64,000 nucleotides of DNA from an uncultured Oscillospiraceae bacterium (GTDB lineage: Bacteria > Bacillota > Clostridia > Oscillospirales > Acutalibacteraceae). Each line of letters starts with the position of its first letter. The stretch's first letter is position 1. The stretch lies in the NCBI GenBank assembly GCA_900539845.1, contig UQDP01000003.1, positions 62,001 to 126,000 of the forward strand, read 5' to 3'. Position numbers and translations under genes: made by a program. The notes beneath the pieces were generated by a model. The model saw only the letters and a list, made by a program, of their open reading frames with translations. It had not been told where the DNA came from and ran no database searches. Shown piece after piece: positions 7,817 through 16,628 of this stretch.

Positions 7817-8209
7817 ATGAAAAATTTACTCGGTTTTTATTCATTCCTTTTTCTGCTCGGCGGTCAGGGATACTGCACGATCGAAATCCTATGGCGGGGG
7901 CGCACACATTACAGTATGTTTTTTGCAGGCGGAATCATACTGATGTTTTTGGCTTTTATACAGACGGAAATGAAAAAGGCACCTCTTTTTGCGAAGTGCC
8001 TTTTAGGTTGCGTTTTTATAACGGCTGTTGAATTCATATTCGGCTGCGTTTTTAACATTAACCTTGCGATGAATGTTTGGAATTATGAAAACATGCCGAT
8101 GAATGTGCTGGGACAGATCTGCCTGCCGTTTACCGCGATTTGGTTTTTATTCTGCTTCGTCATCTTCAAATGGATCATGAAAGACGATCTTTACAGGCGA
8201 TTTATCTGA
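7817..8209 (+). CDS. Small multi-span membrane protein, CmpB/ABC-transporter type IV (PF06541-like)
   Basis: 130 residues with about four membrane spans. The blocks GYCTIEILWRGRTHYSM and NVWNYENMPMNVLGQICLPF with a following aromatic helix are typical of the PF06541 'putative ABC-transporter type IV' family, whose function is not established. The ATG at 7817 has no recognisable ribosome binding site, which is unusual here. Its last 63 bases overlap the 3' end of the convergent gene at 8147-8566. Both reading frames look genuinely coding, so this is a real tail-to-tail overlap. Confidence 0.75.
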   Translation: MKNLLGFYSFLFLLGGQGYCTIEILWRGRTHYSMFFAGGIILMFLAFIQTEMKKAPLFAKCLLGCVFITAVEFIFGCVFNINLAMNVWNYENMPMNVLGQICLPFTAIWFLFCFVIFKWIMKDDLYRRFI

Positions 8210-8566
8210 ATATTTCTTTAATTCCCGACTTGCCTGCCTTATCTCGTCCGCATTGAGCTGCGGATGATCTTCGGGGTAATCCCATTTATCAAAAGGATTT
8301 TCCTTATCAATCACCATTCTGCCGTTTTCATCAAGTATCCACGGAAAAACAAGTATCTTTCTTTTGTTTTTTACAAAAAACAGGCTGCCCGTTCTTCCAT
8401 GTGAAATATTTTTCCAGAAAACAAGTCCCTTTGCCTGACGCATAATGGTCAGCACCTGCTGATCATAAGGCAGACGCCGGAACTGCCACCTGTTGAAAAC
8501 AGGCAGAACGATTATGCCGACAAAAACAACCGCGGCAAGGATTAAAATGATCTGATAAGATTCCAT
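8147..8566 (-). CDS. Membrane-anchored protein of unknown function, last gene of the pgm/GH38 operon
   Basis: 139 residues. One N-terminal membrane helix (about 5-23, IILILAAVVFVGIIVLPVF) is followed by a soluble domain with several aromatic residues and an acidic end (PFEDDEAE). Its ATG overlaps the stop of the upstream mannosidase gene as TAATG, so translation is probably coupled. No family is recognised. Its place behind a sugar hydrolase gives only a weak hint of a shared role. Confidence 0.7.
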   Translation of the reverse strand: MESYQIILILAAVVFVGIIVLPVFNRWQFRRLPYDQQVLTIMRQAKGLVFWKNISHGRTGSLFFVKNKRKILVFPWILDENGRMVIDKENPFDKWDYPEDHPQLNADEIRQASRELKKYSDKSPVKIVFHDPFEDDEAE

Positions 8567-11493
8567 TATTTTTCAAACCCTATTGTGATAATCTCAAACG
8601 GAGAATATTCAATGACATCCGTTTCACACTGCGTCTCCTCAAGCATATTGAGCAGGCGCACTTTTTTATCGAGCTTTATACTGCCTCTCTCTCCGTTCTG
8701 CTCGGAGAGCCTTGCCACTGCCATGCTGCCGTCCTCACTGAACTTGAGCGCCTGAAGATATAAAGGCGCAAGATCCGGCAGATTGGTTTCAACATCAGCT
8801 TTCACAAGCGGAACATTGTACTGAAGTGAAAGGCGGTTGATATCCGCTGAAAGCGCGTTTCCGGCATGCGGATATATCATGTAGCAGAAATCATGGCTGC
8901 CCATATCAGAGGTGACATCCGGGCGGATCGTTGACCTTAAGAGTGAAAGGCTGATAAGGTTTTTATCAAACCCCACGCCGTATTTGCCCTCGTTCATTAT
9001 GGCGATACCGCCGTTCGTTTCCGAAAGATCGCACCATTTGTGCTGGCAGACCTCAAAGCGCGCCTGCTGCCACGTGGTGTTTTTATGCGTATCACGCTGA
9101 ACGAATCCGGCGGAAGTATCGCAGAGCGCCTGCCTTGAAAGCACATTACATTCAAACTCCGCTTTGGCAAGTTTATGCTTTTCGTTCCAATCGACTATGT
9201 TTTCGATCTCGATTCCTCTGCTGCGCCTGAAAAATCTGATTATGACCGTCCATGTGGATTTTTCTGTTTTCAGGGTTGCCGCAAAGGACGCGCATTCGCC
9301 GTCCAGCTCAAGAAGATTGAGCTGCATGGAGACAGCGGTCTCGATCTGCTTGTCTCTGTAATTGGGAAGAATATCCCACGCGTCATAATTTCCCGGGCAA
9401 TCGGTGAAGATCTTAAGCTTATTGAAATCACCTTTCACCCATTCCCTGCGGAGCTCCTTATCGTAGAGGGAGGCAAACGAGCCGTCCTCATTCAGTTTGG
9501 CGGAATAATATGGCGTTTCAACGGTTTCACCTATTGTTATCCAGTCGGCGCTGTGTGAAGCTCTGCGCAGATGCGCGCTGGAAAGCGGCGGCATATCAGG
9601 GATGATCCAGCTGCCCTTTTGAAATTTTCTTGTTGAAGAGCCGTTTTTATTCGGCACAAAGGTGAGCGCGTTGCGCCTGAAATTAAGTGTGTTGAAATAT
9701 TTTGAACCCGTGCCGATCATCTCATCAAGCGCTTTTTCGATCTCGGCGTAATCAGCCATAGCGTCCTCATAAACGGGATGTATATGCGAACCCGGCAGAA
9801 TATCATGGAACTGGTTCACTAAGAATCTTTTATAGAGCGAAGTTATTTTTTCGGTATTGTTCTCCCCGCGTAAAACGCTCAGCAGCTCAGCGTCTCTGAA
9901 TTTGAATTCGAGTCTGCGGTTTGCGGCTTTTAGATCGCTCTTAGTTGTAAACGTGCCGCGGTGCATTTCAAGATAAAGCTCACCGTCCCACGTTTCAAGA
10001 TTTGGATTATTTTTAAGATTCTTTTCAAGAAATTCCGCGCCGCCCATATGTGTGCATTTGGGCATGACGGACAGCTTGTCAAACCTGTGCATAAGCTCTA
10101 TCATCTCTTCGGTGCAGCCTGAACCGCCGTCACCGTAGCCGAACATATTCATCGTCTGTCCGCCGCTGTCCTTATCTATATAAGCCTCCCAGTTCTCCTG
10201 AATCTGGCTGGGCATATTCCAAGTGATAAAATGCGTGGGCGGAACACAGGCAAAGACCTCCGAGCCGTCTATTCCGCGCCAGATAAAATTGTTGTGCGGA
10301 AAGCGGTTTGTATCGTTCCAGGTGGACATTTTGTTAGAGACGAAATAATCCACGCCGCTCTTTTTGAGTATCTGCGGCAGAATCCAGCTGTTGCCGAATA
10401 CATCGGGAAGCCATGCATTATTCACGGTTTTGCCGAACATACGCTTATAAGTCAACTGCCCGTAAAGGCACTGCCTGATCAGACTTTCCGCGGAAGGAAT
10501 ATTGCAGTCCGGCTCAACATACATAGCACCGACCGGCTCAAACTGACCGTTTGAGACTTTTTCCTTCAGTTCCTCAAACACATCGGGATAATACTTTTCA
10601 AGCGTTTCATAAACATAGGGCTGAGTGTGGGTATATTTAAAATCGGGATATCTGTCCATCAGCCGAAGCTGGATCAGCACGGTGCGCAGATTTTTCTGCA
10701 CGGCATGTATCCTGCGCCAGTAATACGCAATATCAAGATGCGAGTGAGCGATCAGCGCAACGTCTCCGCCGCCTTTGTAATTATCGTTTGCGTAAACGAC
10801 ATCATGGATATACTGCTGTGCGTCCTCAACACCGGAAAGTTCATCGCCGTCGAAATCGATCAGATTCATGGCGTTGTTCAGCTCTTTGTTCAGGAAATTT
10901 CTGTAATCCTCGTTGAAAAGCTCGCTCTTGGCTATATCAAGCAGAAGCTCAAAATCATAAACCAGATCCTGAACGGCATGGTCAACGGTGCAGATGTAAG
11001 CCCCTTCAAATATCTGACGGCAGCCGCGCACGGAAAGGCTTTCCGGGTTTCGCTCATCGTCAGGCTTACTTCTGTTATAGCCCGTCATTTCAAAATGAAG
11101 CGTCTTTTTATCGTCAACATACGGCGAAAGCAACATTCTTTCACGGTTCGGGTCTACGCCGCCTATATATTTTCCGTTTACCTTAACGCAGATCTCCGCC
11201 GCCGTTTTAAGAGAAAACCACAGTTCCCTGCCCTGCAGCTCTTTCGGTATATCAACATCCGCCTTAATGAAAGCAGTGCCGTCCGGCGTGAAATACGTGT
11301 CGCCTTTTTTCAAAAGCCTGTAATCGTCGGAGTAATATTCATACTCCATTTCCGCGATCTGCCGCGCGTCGCGGATCATCAGATTTTCTATTTCCCATTT
11401 TGAGGAATAGATATGGCGCTTGAGCCAGCCGAAACGCAGGTCGGTCCACTCCTCGGGGCGCATAGACCTTCTTACAACCTTTATATGTGCCAT
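8566..11493 (-). CDS. Alpha-mannosidase, glycoside hydrolase family 38
   Basis: 975 residues. An N-terminal beta-rich region (about 1-240) precedes the GH38 catalytic barrel: AHSHLDIAYYW (249-259) supplies the zinc ligands, WLPDVFGNS (361-369) holds the predicted nucleophile Asp364, and QFHDILPGSHI supplies another zinc ligand. C-terminal beta-sandwich domains follow. The order and length match the large bacterial/Golgi-type GH38 enzymes, which remove alpha-linked mannose with retention. No signal peptide is visible, so it should act in the cytosol on imported oligosaccharides. AGGAGGAATGTG precedes the ATG. It lies 11 bases after the NifU-like gene and is coupled to the following membrane protein gene. 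Confidence 0.92.
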   Translation of the reverse strand: MAHIKVVRRSMRPEEWTDLRFGWLKRHIYSSKWEIENLMIRDARQIAEMEYEYYSDDYRLLKKGDTYFTPDGTAFIKADVDIPKELQGRELWFSLKTAAEICVKVNGKYIGGVDPNRERMLLSPYVDDKKTLHFEMTGYNRSKPDDERNPESLSVRGCRQIFEGAYICTVDHAVQDLVYDFELLLDIAKSELFNEDYRNFLNKELNNAMNLIDFDGDELSGVEDAQQYIHDVVYANDNYKGGGDVALIAHSHLDIAYYWRRIHAVQKNLRTVLIQLRLMDRYPDFKYTHTQPYVYETLEKYYPDVFEELKEKVSNGQFEPVGAMYVEPDCNIPSAESLIRQCLYGQLTYKRMFGKTVNNAWLPDVFGNSWILPQILKKSGVDYFVSNKMSTWNDTNRFPHNNFIWRGIDGSEVFACVPPTHFITWNMPSQIQENWEAYIDKDSGGQTMNMFGYGDGGSGCTEEMIELMHRFDKLSVMPKCTHMGGAEFLEKNLKNNPNLETWDGELYLEMHRGTFTTKSDLKAANRRLEFKFRDAELLSVLRGENNTEKITSLYKRFLVNQFHDILPGSHIHPVYEDAMADYAEIEKALDEMIGTGSKYFNTLNFRRNALTFVPNKNGSSTRKFQKGSWIIPDMPPLSSAHLRRASHSADWITIGETVETPYYSAKLNEDGSFASLYDKELRREWVKGDFNKLKIFTDCPGNYDAWDILPNYRDKQIETAVSMQLNLLELDGECASFAATLKTEKSTWTVIIRFFRRSRGIEIENIVDWNEKHKLAKAEFECNVLSRQALCDTSAGFVQRDTHKNTTWQQARFEVCQHKWCDLSETNGGIAIMNEGKYGVGFDKNLISLSLLRSTIRPDVTSDMGSHDFCYMIYPHAGNALSADINRLSLQYNVPLVKADVETNLPDLAPLYLQALKFSEDGSMAVARLSEQNGERGSIKLDKKVRLLNMLEETQCETDVIEYSPFEIITIGFEK

Positions 11494-11504
11494 TCACATT
11501 CCTC

Positions 11505-11747
11505 CTATACATCCTGAAAATAAGGCTTTTTGCGTATCGCCTTAACTTTCACGGTCCTGTTGAGTTCACGCTTGATCTCGCTTTCTATCCACGCAACACA
11601 GCGTTCAAGAATCAGGCATTTGGAACACTCGCCGCGGAATATAACCGTCAGGACTCCTTTTTCATACGAAACGAATTCTATCCAGCCGCCGTCGCCCTGA
11701 AGCTTGGGCTGAAGTACGGTTTCAACATAATCTTTCATTTTATTCAT
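11505..11747 (-). CDS. NifU C-terminal-like (Fe-S scaffold-type) small protein
   Basis: 80 residues from MNKMKDYVETVLQPKLQGDGG. The segment VETVLQPKLQGDGGWIEFVSYEKG, taken in parts, matches the start of NifU C-terminal domains. CSKC then stands where these domains carry the CxxC that binds an iron-sulfur cluster; a third Cys follows (ERCVAW). GAGGAGAAAGCG fixes the start at 11747, 10 bases after the pgm stop. A lone NifU-like protein inside a phosphohexomutase/mannosidase operon is unexpected. Whether it carries a cluster is inference. Confidence 0.78.
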   Translation of the reverse strand: MNKMKDYVETVLQPKLQGDGGWIEFVSYEKGVLTVIFRGECSKCLILERCVAWIESEIKRELNRTVKVKAIRKKPYFQDV

Positions 11748-11757
11748 CGCTTTCTCC

Positions 11758-13398
11758 TCAGCTCTCAATGATACTTCTTACGGTATTTCGTATCTTTTCA
11801 AGGCGCATATGAGCGCTTTCCCTGTTTTCTCCGCGCACACTGTAATATATCTTGATCTTCGGCTCCGTACCGCTGGGGCGCACGGCTACCCATGAACCGT
11901 CGCTCCAGATAAACTTAAGCACATTTTCAATCGGCAGATCGTCAACGCCTTTTGCATAATCGATCATATCCTCCGATCCTTCAAAGATCTCAGATCCGTT
12001 TTTGCGGAAATGGTCCATAAGAGCAGTGATTTTTTCAGCACCGTCCTTACCCTTCAGTACGAACGGATCGAGTGCGTCAAGAAAATAGCCGTATTTGTCA
12101 TAGATCTCATTTAATCCGTCAACAAGGGTCTTGCCCTGCGCCTTGTACCATGCTGCCATCTGGCAGATGAGCATGGAGGACACAACGCCGTCCTTATCGC
12201 GCGCATATGTTCCGACAAGATAGCCGTAAGACTCCTCATAGCCGATAACAAATTCCTTATCGCCGATTCTTTCGTATTGATTCATTTTATCGCCGATATA
12301 TTTGAAGCCGGTTAAAGTTTCGTCAACATTCAAACCGAAATCACGCGCGATATTCGCGCCGAGTTCGGAAGTAACGATCGTTTTTACAAGCGTTGATCTG
12401 CTGTTCAGAGCGTCTTTCTTCATCGTAAGAACAAAATTTACAAGCAGCGCGCCCGTCTGATTTCCCGTAAATAAAACATATTCTCCGTTTGAATCACGCA
12501 CCGCGATTCCGACCCTGTCGCAGTCCGGGTCTGTGCCGAGCACAAGATCGGCGTCTGTTTTCTTCGCCGTTTCAATGGCAATGTTCAGCGCATCCTTCTC
12601 TTCGGGATTCGGACTTCTGACCGTGGAGAAATTCCCGTCCGGCAGTTCCTGCTCCTTTACGGTCTCCACATTGAAGTTTTTAAGTATTTCGCGCACCGGG
12701 ATATTTCCCGTTCCGTGCAGGGGCGTATAGACGATCTTGATATCGGATTTCTCGGTGTAGAGCGACTGTTCGCGCACTGCTTTATAATATTCGCCGAGAA
12801 TTTCATCGCCTATTTCCGCAACAAGGCTGTTATTACCGCCGTCAAGCAGCTGAGAGACCGCCTGATACTCTTCTTTGTTTATGTAAGAGAGCAGTTCCTC
12901 CGCCGCATCGGTGCATATCTGGCAGCCGGTCTCGTCATAGACCTTATAGCCGTTATACTCCTTAGGATTGTGAGAGGCGGTTATCATAATACCGGCGCTG
13001 CAGCCTAGATAACGTGTCGTAAAGGAAAGGACCGGCACGGGAACACAGTATTTATACCTGTATACCCTGATTCCCTTTGCGGAAAGGATACGGGCGGCAG
13101 CAAGCGAAAAATCGGCTGAATGGTTACGCGTGTCATACGCTATAGCAACAGACGCGCCGTCCGGGAACTTATCGGATAGATATTCGGCAAGACCGAGAGT
13201 TGCCCGACCGACCGTATACTTGTTCATCCTGTTTGAGCCTGCTCCCATAACGCCGCGCAGACCGCCCGTACCGAAAGCAAGGTCTTTATAAAATCTATCC
13301 TCGAGTTCCTTTGTATGATCACAAACACAAAGAAGCTCCTTTTTCGTTTCTTCATCAGCAAACGAAAGCCACTCGTCATATTTTTCCTTATAGGTCAT
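11758..13398 (-). CDS. Phosphohexomutase (phosphoglucomutase/phosphomannomutase)
   Basis: 546 residues of the alpha-D-phosphohexomutase superfamily, PgcA-type. TGGLRGVMGAGSNRMN lies near residue 45. The phosphoserine loop is TASHNPKEYNGYK (about 140-152), the metal-binding loop is DPDCDRVG, the sugar-specificity loop is GYEESYGY, and the phosphate-binding RPSGTEPKIKIYY is at the C-terminus. It interconverts hexose 1- and 6-phosphates. GGAGGGG precedes the ATG. It is the first gene of the operon leading to the NifU-like protein and the GH38 mannosidase, so mannose or glucose phosphate handling is plausible. The substrate cannot be settled from sequence. Confidence 0.93.
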   Translation of the reverse strand: MTYKEKYDEWLSFADEETKKELLCVCDHTKELEDRFYKDLAFGTGGLRGVMGAGSNRMNKYTVGRATLGLAEYLSDKFPDGASVAIAYDTRNHSADFSLAAARILSAKGIRVYRYKYCVPVPVLSFTTRYLGCSAGIMITASHNPKEYNGYKVYDETGCQICTDAAEELLSYINKEEYQAVSQLLDGGNNSLVAEIGDEILGEYYKAVREQSLYTEKSDIKIVYTPLHGTGNIPVREILKNFNVETVKEQELPDGNFSTVRSPNPEEKDALNIAIETAKKTDADLVLGTDPDCDRVGIAVRDSNGEYVLFTGNQTGALLVNFVLTMKKDALNSRSTLVKTIVTSELGANIARDFGLNVDETLTGFKYIGDKMNQYERIGDKEFVIGYEESYGYLVGTYARDKDGVVSSMLICQMAAWYKAQGKTLVDGLNEIYDKYGYFLDALDPFVLKGKDGAEKITALMDHFRKNGSEIFEGSEDMIDYAKGVDDLPIENVLKFIWSDGSWVAVRPSGTEPKIKIYYSVRGENRESAHMRLEKIRNTVRSIIES

Positions 13399-13502
13399 AC
13401 AAACCCCTCCGCAATAAAAATTGAGTTCATTATATCACCATATTTTTTCCACTTCAAGAAATATGTTTATATTTTAATAAATTTGTATAAAAAATTAAAA
13501 TG

Positions 13503-13525
13503 AACCGCTGCTTAGAACAGCGGTT
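13503..13525 (-). terminator. Terminator of the DUF308-type membrane protein gene
   Basis: AACCGCTG / CAGCGGTT, followed on the minus strand by CATTTTAATTTTTTA. It lies downstream of the stop at 13542. Confidence 0.7.
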
Positions 13526-13541
13526 TTGCTTTCAGATTGTC

Positions 13542-14147
13542 TCAGTGATCGTCTACCTCGCGGTACTCCACCTCAATCGTGCCGTCTGAATCTTTTGTAT
13601 CCTTTAGCCTGTCTCTAACCTTTTTTGAGATCTCTCGCACCTGAAAATAGGCAATCAGTTCAAGCGCCGCAAAAACGAGCAGCGCGATACCGAGGAACTG
13701 AACCAGCGTATTCTGCGCATGAAAAGGATTTGTCATGCTGACTATACCGAGCGCTACGGATGCCACGGAAAGCACCGTTGTCACGATCCATGAATGCGGC
13801 ATTGCCGAGGCAACATAGAAAGCGTTCACCAGATTTACAAGCCCGCCCACGAGCAGGAATATGCCCATAAGGAACACGATGACGGATATGATCTGCCTGT
13901 AAGCAAGGCAGATGATAAGACCCGAAACTACTGCGATGATTCCGAGCGTGAGCGTGAACACAAAACGGCGTTTTATCAGATAATTCACGATTGCAAAAAT
14001 GCCGCAGGCGATAAACGCACCGCCCATAAACAAAGAGGTATAGGCAAGCATTCTATCGGGAAAAGCGATCAGAAGCACACCGAGAACAGCTGAAACTATG
14101 ATGATTATGATTGAATATTTTTTTATTTCCGTTAAAATTCTTCTCAT
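13542..14147 (-). CDS. DUF308 (HdeD-like) six-span membrane protein
   Basis: 201 residues from MRRILTEIKKYSIIIII. Six closely spaced hydrophobic helices are arranged as three two-helix repeats, each with a G-rich turn (for example MGIFLLVGGLVNLV), as in the DUF308/HdeD family. A hydrophilic C-terminal tail follows (SKKVRDRLKDTKDSDG, EYREVDDH). The E. coli relative is linked to acid resistance; in Firmicutes the role is unknown. GGCAGGTG before 14147 marks the start; longer in-frame upstream sequence overlaps the preceding terminator and is not used. Confidence 0.85.
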   Translation of the reverse strand: MRRILTEIKKYSIIIIIVSAVLGVLLIAFPDRMLAYTSLFMGGAFIACGIFAIVNYLIKRRFVFTLTLGIIAVVSGLIICLAYRQIISVIVFLMGIFLLVGGLVNLVNAFYVASAMPHSWIVTTVLSVASVALGIVSMTNPFHAQNTLVQFLGIALLVFAALELIAYFQVREISKKVRDRLKDTKDSDGTIEVEYREVDDH

Positions 14148-14197
14148 TTGACACCTGCCGAAATTTATTTCTATTCCTATTATATGCAAAAAAGCAA

Positions 14198-14220
14198 AGG
14201 GGCGGTAATCCACCGCCCCT
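14198..14220 (-). terminator. Terminator of the EF-G paralogue gene
   Basis: AGGGGCGG / CCGCCCCT, then TTGCTTTTTTGC on the minus strand, immediately after the stop codon at 14225. Confidence 0.88.
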
Positions 14221-14224
14221 AAAA

Positions 14225-16276
14225 TCAGCCGTTTGCGCTTTCGGAAATTATTTTCTGGGAAATATGCTCGGGGCATCTTTCATATCTTGCGAATTCGGAT
14301 TCAAAGGAGCCTCTGCCCTGCGTGATCTGGCGCATCGAAGTGGAGAACGTAGCCATCTCAGCCTCCGGGATCTCCGAAAGTATCTCCTGCATACCGTCTC
14401 CCGACGGAGTCATGCCAAGCACTCTGCCGCGGCGTTTGTTTATATCGCCTATCACATCGCCCATCGCGTCGTCATTACAGGTGACCTTAACCGTCATGAT
14501 CGGCTCAAGGATGATCGGCATTGCCTTTGAAATACCCTCTTTAAACGCAAGCGCCGCAGCCATTTTAAAGCTCATTTCGCTGGAATCTACCGGGTGATAA
14601 GATCCGTCATAAAGCGTTGCCTTGACACCGACCATCGGATAACCGGCAAGAACGCCTTTTTCCATACACTCATTGAGACCTTTTTCAACAGCCGGGAAGA
14701 AATTCTTCGGTACGGAACCGCCGACGATTCTTTCCGCAAACTCCAGCTTTTCACTGTTGCATGGCTCAAACTCAATGAAAACATCACCAAACTGACCGTG
14801 GCCGCCGCTCTGTTTTTTATGACGGCCCTGAGCCGAAACCTTGATCGTGATCGTTTCACGGTACGCGATCTTCGGAGCGGAAAGCTCTACATCAACTGAG
14901 AACTTTGATTTTAGCTTTGAAACGGCAACGTCTATCTGCTGCTCGCCGAGACCTTTGATAATCTGCTCATGCGTTTCATTATTAACGGAGAACGCAAGGC
15001 TCGGATCTTCCTCGCACAGACGGGCAAAGCCGGAAGCGATCTTCTCCTCGTCGCCTTTCTTTACAGCCTTAACTGCCATCGCGTATGTAGGTTGCGGAGT
15101 CGCGACTCCGTCAGCCCTTATGATCTTATCGGCTGAGCACATGGTATCGCCCGTATTAAAGCCTGAAAGTTTGACTACCGCGCCTATATCGCCCGCAGGT
15201 ATCTCTGCGCAGTCTAACTGTTTTGCGCCGAACATGGTGACGATCTTGCCCATTCGCTCTTCTTTGCCGGTACGCGCATTATACGCTGCCGCAGACGGAG
15301 TGATTTTGCCGCTGAGCACCTTAAAGAACGAAAGCTTGCCTATAAACGGGTCGGCAACGGTCTTGAAGCAGACCGCGGCAAGAGGTCCGTTTGGATCGGC
15401 AGCCAGTTCAATCGGCTCATCGCCTGATATTGCATATTCGGAACCGGGCGCAGGGCAGACATCGGCAATGAAATCGAGAAGCATATCACAGGCTGCCGTG
15501 CTCGCGCCGCTGAGCGCGAAAACAGGTATAATAGACCCGTCCGCGACGCCGATACGAAGCCCTTTGATACGATCCTCCACCGTCAGTTCCTCGCCTGAGA
15601 AATATTTTTCCATAATATCCTCATCCGTGCCGGCAACAGCCTCATTGAACACTTCTTTGATCGCGTCAAATCTGGCGGCGTCATCGTGGCTCACATCGGT
15701 TTCGCTCGCCTGTGCGCCATTGTATGAATACGCCTTTCCGTTAATCATATTATAATATGCGGCAACTTTTCCTTCTTTGAGCACAGGAACAACAACGGGG
15801 CAGACACTTGAGCCGAATCTTGCCGCCAGCTCATTGAAAGTTTTATAAAAATCCGCTCTTTCATCATCCATTTTACCGGCAACAAAAATCCTTGCCATGC
15901 GGCGGGACCCTGCGCTTTTAAACGCCTTTTCCGCACCAACGGCAAGACCTGAGCGCGCGGAAATAACGATGACCGCCGTTTCGGCGGCGCGGATACCCTC
16001 TGCGGCGCCCTCAGCAAAATCGAACAGACCGGGAGTATCGATAATATTTATCTTTTTCCCCTTGTATTCAACCGGGGCGACAACACAGGAAACGGAGACC
16101 TTTCTTTTCTTTTCCTCTGCGTCATAATCCATAACGGCGGTGCCATCGTCAACCTTTCCGATTCTTTCGGTGGCTCCGGCAACACTGAGAAGCGATTCGG
16201 CAAGGGTGGTCTTACCCTTTGAGGCATGACCAGCAAGAACAATATTTCTGATGTTTTGAGCTTCATAAACTTTCAT
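14225..16276 (-). CDS. Elongation factor G paralogue (EF-G-like GTPase)
   Basis: 683 residues with the five-domain EF-G layout. The P-loop is GHASKGKTT (16-24) and G3 is DTPG (80-83). The G4 base-recognition motif reads GKMD (134-137) where NKxD is usual, so the Asn is lost. Domain II, III (ETHEQIIKGLGEQQIDV) and IV (GGHGQFGDV, the tip loop region) are present, with an RGR and GDGMQEI segment in V. GHASxGKTT and ERADFY are features of the second EF-G group (EF-G-2/FusA2), not of the main translocase. Members bind ribosomes and GTP, but their role is unsettled. The gene is alone, with promoter at 16334-16362, AGAGGT ribosome binding site and terminator. The housekeeping fusA should be elsewhere. 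Confidence 0.88.
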   Translation of the reverse strand: MKVYEAQNIRNIVLAGHASKGKTTLAESLLSVAGATERIGKVDDGTAVMDYDAEEKKRKVSVSCVVAPVEYKGKKINIIDTPGLFDFAEGAAEGIRAAETAVIVISARSGLAVGAEKAFKSAGSRRMARIFVAGKMDDERADFYKTFNELAARFGSSVCPVVVPVLKEGKVAAYYNMINGKAYSYNGAQASETDVSHDDAARFDAIKEVFNEAVAGTDEDIMEKYFSGEELTVEDRIKGLRIGVADGSIIPVFALSGASTAACDMLLDFIADVCPAPGSEYAISGDEPIELAADPNGPLAAVCFKTVADPFIGKLSFFKVLSGKITPSAAAYNARTGKEERMGKIVTMFGAKQLDCAEIPAGDIGAVVKLSGFNTGDTMCSADKIIRADGVATPQPTYAMAVKAVKKGDEEKIASGFARLCEEDPSLAFSVNNETHEQIIKGLGEQQIDVAVSKLKSKFSVDVELSAPKIAYRETITIKVSAQGRHKKQSGGHGQFGDVFIEFEPCNSEKLEFAERIVGGSVPKNFFPAVEKGLNECMEKGVLAGYPMVGVKATLYDGSYHPVDSSEMSFKMAAALAFKEGISKAMPIILEPIMTVKVTCNDDAMGDVIGDINKRRGRVLGMTPSGDGMQEILSEIPEAEMATFSTSMRQITQGRGSFESEFARYERCPEHISQKIISESANG

Positions 16277-16333
16277 AAAACAACCTCTTCTTATAAAGGC
16301 ATTTCTGCCCTTTTGTCTAAAATATTTGTTTAC

Positions 16334-16362
16334 ATTGTATAATAATTTTTATTACTTGTCAA
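16334..16362 (-). promoter_or_regulatory. Sigma-A-type promoter of the EF-G paralogue gene
   Basis: On the minus strand TTGACA (16362-16357), 17 bases, TACAAT (16339-16334), about 60 bases before the start codon. Confidence 0.85.
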
Positions 16363-16500
16363 TTTTTTATGTTAGTTTTAACCATTCGTACATCAATTTT
16401 TAACTTTTGTATAAAAATACGCGTTATTTTTGTTCATTTTACACATACACCGCCCTCCCTAAAAAGTATATTAAATATTAAAAGTTAATATGAAAAAGTG

Positions 16501-16529
16501 TTGCAAAATGAAAGCGCACATATTATAAT
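16501..16529 (+). promoter_or_regulatory. Promoter of the ECF S-component gene
   Basis: TTGCAA (16501-16506), 17 bases, TATAAT (16524-16529). Initiation is expected near 16536, which leaves a leader of about 93 bases before the start codon. Confidence 0.85.
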
Positions 16530-16535
16530 ATAGCC

Positions 16536-16620
16536 GCGTTGCATCCGCAGGGGTAACGGTTCCCCGGGTACGCTGCCTTTTGTGTTTGAGGCAGTGAATT
16601 TGGAGCAGCAGCAGAAAGGA
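16536..16620 (+). promoter_or_regulatory. Structured, GC-rich leader RNA upstream of an ECF transporter gene; candidate riboswitch of unknown class
   Basis: The leader is much more GC-rich than the gene it precedes. GCGT (16536-16539) can pair with ACGC (16570-16573), enclosing a GGGG/CCCC hairpin (16550-16553 with 16562-16565). A second hairpin, CTGCC (16573-16577) with GGCAG (16590-16594), follows; the two share one base and could be alternatives. A G-rich GGAGCAGCAGCAG stretch then leads to GAAAGGAAAT, the ribosome binding site. No intrinsic terminator is seen, so any control would be translational. It does not match the TPP, FMN, cobalamin, SAM, THF or preQ1 consensus features as far as they can be recalled. 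Confidence 0.5.
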
Positions 16621-16628
16621 AATAAAAT

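Noticed and set aside
10627..11403. 258-codon plus-strand frame opposite the first GH38 gene
   Set aside because: Antisense shadow of a recognised enzyme, without ribosome binding site or family motifs.
14841..15755. 304-codon plus-strand frame opposite the EF-G paralogue
   Set aside because: Low-complexity Ser/Ala-rich translation typical of antisense to an Ala/Gly-rich gene.
16536..16620. THF riboswitch identity for the ECF leader
   Set aside because: A TTGCATCCGC segment resembles the 3' part of the THF aptamer, but here it sits at the 5' end and the other conserved parts are missing.
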